From contig QNAR01000009.1 of the NCBI GenBank assembly GCA_003643975.1, positions 1 to 20,780 of the forward strand: a stretch of DNA of 20,780 bases, written 5' to 3'. A model generated the notes under the pieces. It made no database searches, was not told where the DNA came from, and saw nothing but the letters and a program-made list of their open reading frames with translations. The stretch is from Thermotogae bacterium (GTDB lineage Bacteria; Thermotogota; Thermotogae; Petrotogales; Kosmotogaceae). How positions within the stretch are numbered: position 1 is the stretch's first letter; each line of letters opens with the position of its first letter. Made by a program: the position numbers and the translations under genes. Below are positions 15,313-20,780 of this stretch, one piece after another.

Positions 15313-15335
15313 CAGGGGCAGCTATGCTGCCCCTG
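15313..15335 (+). other. Intergenic GC-rich hairpin between binding-protein and permease genes
   Basis: CAGGGGCAGC (15313-15322) and GCTGCCCCTG (15326-15335) form a perfect 10-base stem with a TAT loop, 6 bases after the UgpB-like stop and 9 bases before the GGAGGT of the next gene. No T-run follows. It is best read as an mRNA 3'-end stabiliser or processing boundary, as proposed for hairpins between malE and malF, letting binding-protein mRNA outlast permease mRNA. Confidence 0.75.
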
Positions 15336-15356
15336 CTTCATGCTGGAGGTGTGTCG

Positions 15357-16223
15357 ATGAGAAAGCTGTACCCCTATCTCTTGCTTATACCCACCTTTGT
15401 CATCATTATCATGTTTATATATTATCCCGCGGGAAGCGCATTAAAACTAAGCCTTTATAAGACTTCACCTTTTGGGAACAGGACTATTTATGTCGGATTG
15501 AGAAACTTCCGTCAACTATTTGAGGATCCGGAGTATCTTTATGCGGTTCGTTTCACCCTCATTTATGTCTCTGTGAGTGTTGCTATAACGATCTTTATGT
15601 CTTTTATCATTGCTTACATGCTTACCAGAGGGGTTCCGGGAACACGCATCTATCGTACCTTTCTTTTTGCACCTTACGCGGTTTCCCCAGCAATAGCTGG
15701 GACACTCTGGACTTTTCTTCTAAATCCCGTTGTTGGGCATGTCAATTATTTTTTCGCGAAGTTATTTGGGATACAGGTGGCATGGCTAACTTCAAAGCCT
15801 TATGCTTTTTATGCTCTAATCTTTGCTACTGTCTGGAAAATGTTACCCTTTGATATGATCTTTTACATTGCAAGCATACAGGATGTGTCTCTGGATATTA
15901 TTGAGGCATCAACACTGGATGGAGCCAATACCATGACACGTGTTTGGCGAATAATCTTTCCCCTTGTTTCACCCATAACCTTCTACTTGGTGATAATGAA
16001 TATCGTTACTACTATGTTCTCTTCTTTTGCGATTGTCGATGTCATGACCTCTGGAGGTCCGGGTGGATATACAACCAATATGATATACAAGCTGTACTTG
16101 GATGCTTTCACATTCCAGAAGCGTGGACCAGCTGCTGCAGAGAGTATGATTATGTTTGCAATAATGCTTGTAGTAACCATCATATATTTCAGTTTTGCAG
16201 AGAGAAAAGTCCATTATCAGTGA
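15357..16223 (+). CDS. ugpA: UgpA-like ABC transporter permease
   Basis: A 288-residue, six-helix permease of the MalF/UgpA class. It begins MRKLYPYLLLIPTFVIIIMF and has the EAA loop IEASTLDGANTMTRVWRIIF followed by PLVSP. The usual TSGGPGGYTT segment comes before the last helices. ATG 15357 is chosen because GGAGGT (15345-15350) lies 6 bases upstream; an in-frame ATG at 15324 sits in the loop of the hairpin. Known: it forms the membrane channel with a UgpE-type partner, which follows after 9 bases. The name rests on the neighbouring UgpB-like gene, since permease sequence alone does not define the substrate. Confidence 0.87.
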   Translation: MRKLYPYLLLIPTFVIIIMFIYYPAGSALKLSLYKTSPFGNRTIYVGLRNFRQLFEDPEYLYAVRFTLIYVSVSVAITIFMSFIIAYMLTRGVPGTRIYRTFLFAPYAVSPAIAGTLWTFLLNPVVGHVNYFFAKLFGIQVAWLTSKPYAFYALIFATVWKMLPFDMIFYIASIQDVSLDIIEASTLDGANTMTRVWRIIFPLVSPITFYLVIMNIVTTMFSSFAIVDVMTSGGPGGYTTNMIYKLYLDAFTFQKRGPAAAESMIMFAIMLVVTIIYFSFAERKVHYQ

Positions 16224-16232
16224 GGTGTTTTC

Positions 16233-17072
16233 ATGACTCGTTCTAGTAAAAAACGCTTGAATACAATTCTTATTGAAATAGTTCTCATCACAGTTTCTTT
16301 TATCTTTATTATGCCGATTATTCTAGCGATTACCATGAGCCTTCAACCGCCAGAGAGTGTCTTTTCTTTCCCGCCCAAATTCTTTCCCACGGCATTTCAT
16401 TGGAAAAATTATGTTGACGCCTTTAACACGGTGCCCTTTGCCCGGCTTATCCTAAACAGCGCAATAATTGCGGTGATGATAACTGGGGGAAAAATCATTA
16501 CAGGCACTCTCGCTGGATATGCTTTTGCGAATTTCAAATTCCGGGGAAGAAGTTTTGCCTTTTCTTTCCTCTTTGCAACGCTCTTCCTTCCTGCGGAAAC
16601 TATTATGATTCTGCCCTTATTCAACTTGATGAACAAATTGGGCTGGGTTAATACTTATTGGGCAATGACTATTCCCTTCATGGCAAGTGCAACCAACACT
16701 TTTTTGTTCAGGCAGCATTTCATGTCTATACCCTCTTCACTTGAAGATTCGGCACGCATTGACGGAGCTGGACCCATGACATATTTCATAAAAATCCTTC
16801 TTCCGCTATCAAAAGCCATCATTGGTGGGGCAACCATTATCAACTTCGTGTATTCATGGAATATGTATCTGTGGCCACTCATTATCACAATGGAAGATAA
16901 GATGAAGACCGTACAGATAGGTGTCAGGATGCTCATATCAGCGGAATCCGCTAACAACTGGGGAATAATCATGGCGGGTACAATGATAGCGGTGCTCCCT
17001 ACACTCTTGCTGTTTTTCACGTTGCAGGACCTCTTTGTTAGAAGCCTGGTACGCTCAGGAATAAAAGAATAA
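16233..17072 (+). CDS. ugpE: UgpE-like ABC transporter permease
   Basis: A 279-residue, six-helix permease of the MalG/UgpE class. The first helix is about residues 13-35, and the EAA loop LEDSARIDGAGPMTYFIKIL precedes PLSKA. The tail LFVRSLVRSGIKE is typical. The ribosome site GAGGTG overlaps the stop codon of the previous gene (TGAGGTG, 16221-16227), 5 bases before ATG 16233. Together with the two preceding genes it makes a complete importer except for the ATPase (UgpC), which is not in this window; a shared ATPase is inferred. A strong terminator follows 19 bases after the stop, closing the operon. Confidence 0.88.
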   Translation: MTRSSKKRLNTILIEIVLITVSFIFIMPIILAITMSLQPPESVFSFPPKFFPTAFHWKNYVDAFNTVPFARLILNSAIIAVMITGGKIITGTLAGYAFANFKFRGRSFAFSFLFATLFLPAETIMILPLFNLMNKLGWVNTYWAMTIPFMASATNTFLFRQHFMSIPSSLEDSARIDGAGPMTYFIKILLPLSKAIIGGATIINFVYSWNMYLWPLIITMEDKMKTVQIGVRMLISAESANNWGIIMAGTMIAVLPTLLLFFTLQDLFVRSLVRSGIKE

Positions 17073-17091
17073 TTTCCGGCTTTGCTTATAG

Positions 17092-17124
17092 AAAGCCCCT
17101 CTTCAAAAGAAGGGGGCTTTTTTC
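17092..17124 (+). terminator. Rho-independent terminator of the ugp-like operon
   Basis: AAAGCCCC (17092-17099) pairs with GGGGCTTT (17113-17120), extended inward by CTTC/GAAG with a small bulge around an AAAA loop. TTTTTT follows through 17123. It lies 19 bases after the permease stop and 32 bases before the next ATG. Confidence 0.93.
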
Positions 17125-17135
17125 TTATTAAGGTA

Positions 17136-17141
17136 TATAAT
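17136..17141 (+). promoter_or_regulatory. Candidate -10 element for the metallopeptidase gene
   Basis: TATAAT lies 14 bases before the first ATG at 17156. Transcription would start near 17148, leaving almost no leader. The -35 region would fall on the preceding terminator and has no match, so this call is weak, but the gene needs a promoter after that terminator. Confidence 0.35.
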
Positions 17142-17155
17142 TTTCAAGGGGTGGA

Positions 17156-19807
17156 ATGATGAAATTCTTTTACATATTCTCGCTGTTACTTGTAGCAACA
17201 ATGTTTTTTTCTATGGACTTCAATATACAAGCGAGTTTTGATCCGGAAAGTCTCACGATTACAGCTACCCTTTGCACCAAGAATAACATCAAAAGCTTTC
17301 TCCTTTTGCCTAATTACGCCTCAAAAGATAACCCGTACCTTCATGCCTTGTTTGAAGGTGCCTCAGGGTCTATGGATATTCTTTCGGTAACGGATGGGAA
17401 GGGTAACGAAATAGACTATACGCTGGAAACATACCCCGCCACACTCCTGGGCGATGAGACCCTTAGAAGAGATACTATGCTTCTAATAAATGAAGATGTG
17501 GATAAAGTGATCATCCATTTTAAGACACACATCAAGAGTGAACAACTACCAGAAGAGGGAGGTTACAATGATTTTATCCTGTACCGCTTCGGATGGTATC
17601 CCCTGCCTATAGAAGATCAGAAGGGTTTACGCATAAAGCCCCATAGATGGCAACTTTCCATGCAACTGCCCGAAGGTTGGGAAGCTGTTGTTGGAGGAGA
17701 GAAAAAAGGCAGTTCAAGTTGGAAGTCCCGTGGCGATTATCTGTCCTGCCCAATAGCACTGGTGAAGAGAGACAGTTACGAAGAGCTTTCTTTTCCGATG
17801 GGAGATTTGAGGGTGGTAGTGCATTTCAGGAGAGGTTTTGAAGGAGTAGCTTCAAAACTCGCTGCTTTTGCGATTCAGGTTCTGGAACACCATATCAAAA
17901 AATTAGGAGCATTGAGATATTCGACAATTCACATCGTTCAAGACCCATTCCCGGGGCTTTATGGAATCACGGCAGATGGCCTAATAGCCATTGGAGACGG
18001 CTTTTTCACGAGCGCAAACCTGTGGGTAAACGGCTTACTTGATCCTCTCACCTTTTACCTTGTAGCACATGAATTGAGTCACCTGTGGTTTGGCGTTGGA
18101 ACAGGCGTTGACTTTTTGAGAAACAACTTCATGAGCGAAAGCCTTGCTGACTATGTTGCCCACAGCACAACCCTGGAGATTTATGGAAAAGATTATTATA
18201 TGAACTGGAAGGCCTCAGATCTTTTTACATCTTTCATAAAAAGCTATTTTGACATACCGACGACTGTCACCCAGGCTGATCAACTCATGTTACTCTATGC
18301 AAAAATGGCAGGTGTAAAGGCGGCTGTTGCTGATCCGGTTGATGCCATTCCCCAGAATTTTTCTTCAGCGGTTTACTATCAAAAGGGAAAAAGGGCTTTC
18401 TTTTCACTTGAGGAATTGCTTGGCCGTGAAAAATTATATTCAATCCTATCAAGGTATTACCGGCTTTATGTTGGTAAAAACGTTACCACCAGGGAATTTG
18501 TTGACTTTTTGGAAGGATATATTAATCCGAAAGTTGTGAATGCACTCTTTTTTGAAAGAGATAATTATGATGCCCGAATATATTTCGAAAATGGGATTGT
18601 GAAAATTGACAATGAAAATATGAAAGTCCCTTTGAGAGTGGTTATTGAAACCCCGGAAGGGAGTCGCAGTTTTGTTACTCTGGATTCCACTTCATTGCCT
18701 TACATCCCGGCTATGCAGGTGCATCTGGATCCAGATATGCATTCATTCGATATTGAGCGGCACAATAATCACTGGCCTCCATTGTTCAAAGGGGGATATA
18801 GCGAGGAACAAAGCCGATATGATGCTTATTTGTTGAGCACACATGGAATTGTCGGCTTTTCCGCTTCGGGGTTGGATTATACCGGGGAGATACTCTTTGA
18901 AAAATTTCCATATTACGGTATTGGGTTGCTAAACCAGAGTGGCTATTCGAGCGACGATGGAAGGGGGTACAGCTATACCGGTGCTTCCCTTTATTTGCAT
19001 CCTGATCTATACAGGTCATTGGAAATGAAGTACAGCAAATTCGAAGGTATCCACCTTTCTATGAACCTTGGCATACCAGAAAAGCTCTATATAGGTGACA
19101 GTAGCCCTATCCTTATAGCAAGGCATAACTTTTCCGTAGAGGGGCGCTTCCTCGACACCGGCAATTACTATATCCAGGGCCTCTATAGCTTCAACGATAC
19201 ATTAAAGCATGGGTTATACCTTGAAATAGAGGGGCTAACCGGCGAGATAAATGCCACGCCCACGTACATGGGAGGATTTTATGGCAGCTGGATTCCCAAT
19301 GTGAACTCAGAGCTTATACCTTCCCTAAACCTGTTGGCTGTGGGTGAGGCATTAGGAAAGAGGTTTTTTGACCCCTTTTATGATGTGCTGAGTTTTGAAG
19401 CCACTTCGAATGCTTTAGATCCTCTGATGTCGAAATACCCTCCCACAAGTTATTTGCTGGACTTCAGAGTATCATTGCCTTATATGATAATCATGAACAG
19501 GCGTATTAGTTTTCTCAATCTCTTTAATTTGGGAGGTATAGGTATTTCCTGGGAACTCGGAAGCAGGATTTTTGACAGCGGTTATGTCTTTGACGCCTCT
19601 ATGATATTATCACCTATTATCTATATTATTGGCGATACACCTCTACAAATCAATCTTGGTTTCTCTTTTCTCATGGATGCCGAAGGGACTTCAACATTGG
19701 GTATCAAGGGAGGGATCTCCTTCGGAAGCTCCATATACTTCAACGAAAAATTGGGTTTTTCAGGAATGGAGAAGGTGATAAAATGGAAAAACTCAGGCTT
19801 GCAATAA
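17156..19807 (+). CDS. Exported M1-like zinc metallopeptidase with probable C-terminal beta-barrel
   Basis: The 883-residue protein has a signal sequence (FYIFSLLLVATMFFSM). A beta-rich N-terminal domain leads to a gluzincin catalytic site, HELSH (residues 305-309), with the third zinc ligand Glu328 in SESLADY after 18 residues, exactly the M1 spacing. The usual GAMEN motif upstream is replaced by GITADGLIAI (about residues 269-278), so the glutamate that binds a free N-terminus seems absent. From about residue 545 to the end, alternating polar/hydrophobic strands rich in Gly, Tyr and Ser (GIVGFSASGLDYTGEILFEK, ASLYLHPDLYRSLEMKYSKF and more) look like an outer-membrane beta-barrel. Inferred: a toga-anchored peptidase facing the periplasm or outside. 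Of two adjacent ATGs, 17159 has the better spacing to AAGGGG (17146-17151). It overlaps the next gene by 25 bases. Confidence 0.8.
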   Translation: MMKFFYIFSLLLVATMFFSMDFNIQASFDPESLTITATLCTKNNIKSFLLLPNYASKDNPYLHALFEGASGSMDILSVTDGKGNEIDYTLETYPATLLGDETLRRDTMLLINEDVDKVIIHFKTHIKSEQLPEEGGYNDFILYRFGWYPLPIEDQKGLRIKPHRWQLSMQLPEGWEAVVGGEKKGSSSWKSRGDYLSCPIALVKRDSYEELSFPMGDLRVVVHFRRGFEGVASKLAAFAIQVLEHHIKKLGALRYSTIHIVQDPFPGLYGITADGLIAIGDGFFTSANLWVNGLLDPLTFYLVAHELSHLWFGVGTGVDFLRNNFMSESLADYVAHSTTLEIYGKDYYMNWKASDLFTSFIKSYFDIPTTVTQADQLMLLYAKMAGVKAAVADPVDAIPQNFSSAVYYQKGKRAFFSLEELLGREKLYSILSRYYRLYVGKNVTTREFVDFLEGYINPKVVNALFFERDNYDARIYFENGIVKIDNENMKVPLRVVIETPEGSRSFVTLDSTSLPYIPAMQVHLDPDMHSFDIERHNNHWPPLFKGGYSEEQSRYDAYLLSTHGIVGFSASGLDYTGEILFEKFPYYGIGLLNQSGYSSDDGRGYSYTGASLYLHPDLYRSLEMKYSKFEGIHLSMNLGIPEKLYIGDSSPILIARHNFSVEGRFLDTGNYYIQGLYSFNDTLKHGLYLEIEGLTGEINATPTYMGGFYGSWIPNVNSELIPSLNLLAVGEALGKRFFDPFYDVLSFEATSNALDPLMSKYPPTSYLLDFRVSLPYMIIMNRRISFLNLFNLGGIGISWELGSRIFDSGYVFDASMILSPIIYIIGDTPLQINLGFSFLMDAEGTSTLGIKGGISFGSSIYFNEKLGFSGMEKVIKWKNSGLQ

Positions 19808-20780
19808 TAGGATGCGGTATAGCGGCAAGGGAGTTGCATCTTCCTGCGTTGAAAAGACTAAGGGACCGTATAGAAATAGTAGCCCTTGCGAGTCGCACAC
19901 GCGAAAAGGCAGAGCAGCTATCTCTAATGATAGAGCCAAAACCTCGAGTTTTTGACAGCGCTGATGAACTCATGGCTTCAGGTGTTGCGGAAGCGGTTGA
20001 TCTTGCTCTTCCCACGATCTTAAATCCCGATTTCATTGAAAAGGCTCTGAAATACAACCTGCATGTGATTGCCGAAAAGCCCATTGCCATTGACATGAAA
20101 AATGCCAAAAAAGTGTTAAATCTTGAAAATAACAGCGATAAAACAGTCTATATAGCTGAAAATTACAGACACATCCCGGTGTTTCAAAAAGCCGCCAGAA
20201 TTATCAACGATGGTGGAATCGGCAAGCCGGCATTTCTCGTCTGGAAAAGCACAAAGTTGATGGACAAGGAAGACAAATATGTGCAAACCTCGTGGAGAAA
20301 AAAGCCGCTGCACATTGCAGGATTTATATCCGACGCAGGTGTGCACCATATCGCAGCTACCAGAACAATGCTTGGAGATATAGAGGAGGTTTCAGCTTAC
20401 TTGAAAAGGGTTAGGAACTACCTCGGAGCAGAAGACACGATAACCATGAATTTACTCTTTGAAAACGGAGCAATTGGAAATTATATCGCATCTTACGGGC
20501 TGGAATTCGGAAATGAGATATCTATTATTGGGACAGAAGGGAATATGTACATTGAAGGTAATATAATCAAAATCTTTACAGCCAGAGATCAAAAAACTGT
20601 GGAAGTTCAAGATAACGATGGATTTTTAGAAGAATTTTCAGACTTTTATAATGTGGTGAAATTTGGCAAGGAAAACCTGCTTGGCTCTTCTGCGCAGGCT
20701 TTGAAAGACCTTATGGTAATAGAGGCTGCCGTTAAATCTTTTAAAGAAAGAAAACATGTAAAAATCACCAGTATACTGGA
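19783..20780 (+). CDS. Gfo/Idh/MocA-family NAD(P)-dependent oxidoreductase, 3' end outside window
   Basis: An open frame of 332 codons runs off the right edge, so the stop is not seen; most of the protein is present. The N-terminal Rossmann domain starts LRLAIIGCGIAARELHLPAL with a GxGxxA-like nucleotide loop. The diagnostic EKP motif is at residues 98-100 (HVIAEKPIAI), and the catalytic region has DAGVHH (residues 184-189). Known: family members oxidise or reduce sugars, inositols or sugar derivatives with NAD(P). The substrate cannot be read here. ATG 19783 lies inside the end of the peptidase gene, behind GGAGAAGGTG (19768-19777), so translation is probably coupled. A link to peptidase function is not obvious; the pairing may just be transcriptional. 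Confidence 0.9.
   Translation, partial: MEKLRLAIIGCGIAARELHLPALKRLRDRIEIVALASRTREKAEQLSLMIEPKPRVFDSADELMASGVAEAVDLALPTILNPDFIEKALKYNLHVIAEKPIAIDMKNAKKVLNLENNSDKTVYIAENYRHIPVFQKAARIINDGGIGKPAFLVWKSTKLMDKEDKYVQTSWRKKPLHIAGFISDAGVHHIAATRTMLGDIEEVSAYLKRVRNYLGAEDTITMNLLFENGAIGNYIASYGLEFGNEISIIGTEGNMYIEGNIIKIFTARDQKTVEVQDNDGFLEEFSDFYNVVKFGKENLLGSSAQALKDLMVIEAAVKSFKERKHVKITSIL

Overview
The window looks like a chromosome segment from a thermophilic, sugar-fermenting bacterium of the phylum Thermotogota, most likely a Kosmotoga- or Mesotoga-like organism. This is inferred from gene content and style: ATP-binding-cassette (CUT1) sugar importers without their own ATPase gene, an archaeal-type family 1 glycosidase, strong GGAGG ribosome sites with GTG/TTG starts, and tightly packed genes of moderate, AT-leaning composition. 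No rRNA, tRNA, insertion sequence, phage gene or CRISPR array was seen.

Region 1 (1-3663, + strand) is a glycoside-use operon. It holds the 3' part of a family 1 beta-glycosidase carrying an in-frame TAA, a LacI-type repressor, and a GH5/COG3934-like glycosidase with a GATase-like middle domain. A two-way terminator (about 3668-3691) separates it from region 2. That is a convergent gene on the - strand (3704-5620) for an exported parvulin-type foldase. Region 3 (5745-7356) holds an ABC-2 permease with no ATPase beside it and a 107-residue protein that I do not recognise.

Region 4 (about 7400-13891) is a regulator-led import and metabolism operon. A non-coding stretch of about 240 bases carries an AT-rich hairpin, a run of CG dinucleotides spaced one helical turn apart, and a palindrome inside a candidate promoter. 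It is followed by a DeoR-type regulator that seems to start at a rare AUC codon, a sugar-binding protein, two permeases, a PfkB sugar kinase and a sucrose-phosphate-synthase-like glycosyltransferase. The likely logic is uptake of a (fructose-containing?) sugar, phosphorylation, and glycosyl transfer to or from the phosphorylated sugar. No sugar-phosphate phosphatase is present in the window.

Region 5 (about 13896-17072) is a UgpB-UgpA-UgpE-like importer, probably for glycerol-3-phosphate or glycerophosphodiesters. It has a clear promoter, a perfect 12+1+12 palindrome in its leader, and a strong terminator at its end. Region 6 (17156-20780) holds a large exported M1-like metallopeptidase with a probable C-terminal beta-barrel. 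It overlaps a Gfo/Idh/MocA-type oxidoreductase that runs off the right edge.

Both importer operons carry a hairpin between the abundant binding-protein gene and the permease genes. In the first the hairpin has a U-run and looks like a terminator; in the second it lacks one. This suggests two different ways to make more binding protein than permease.
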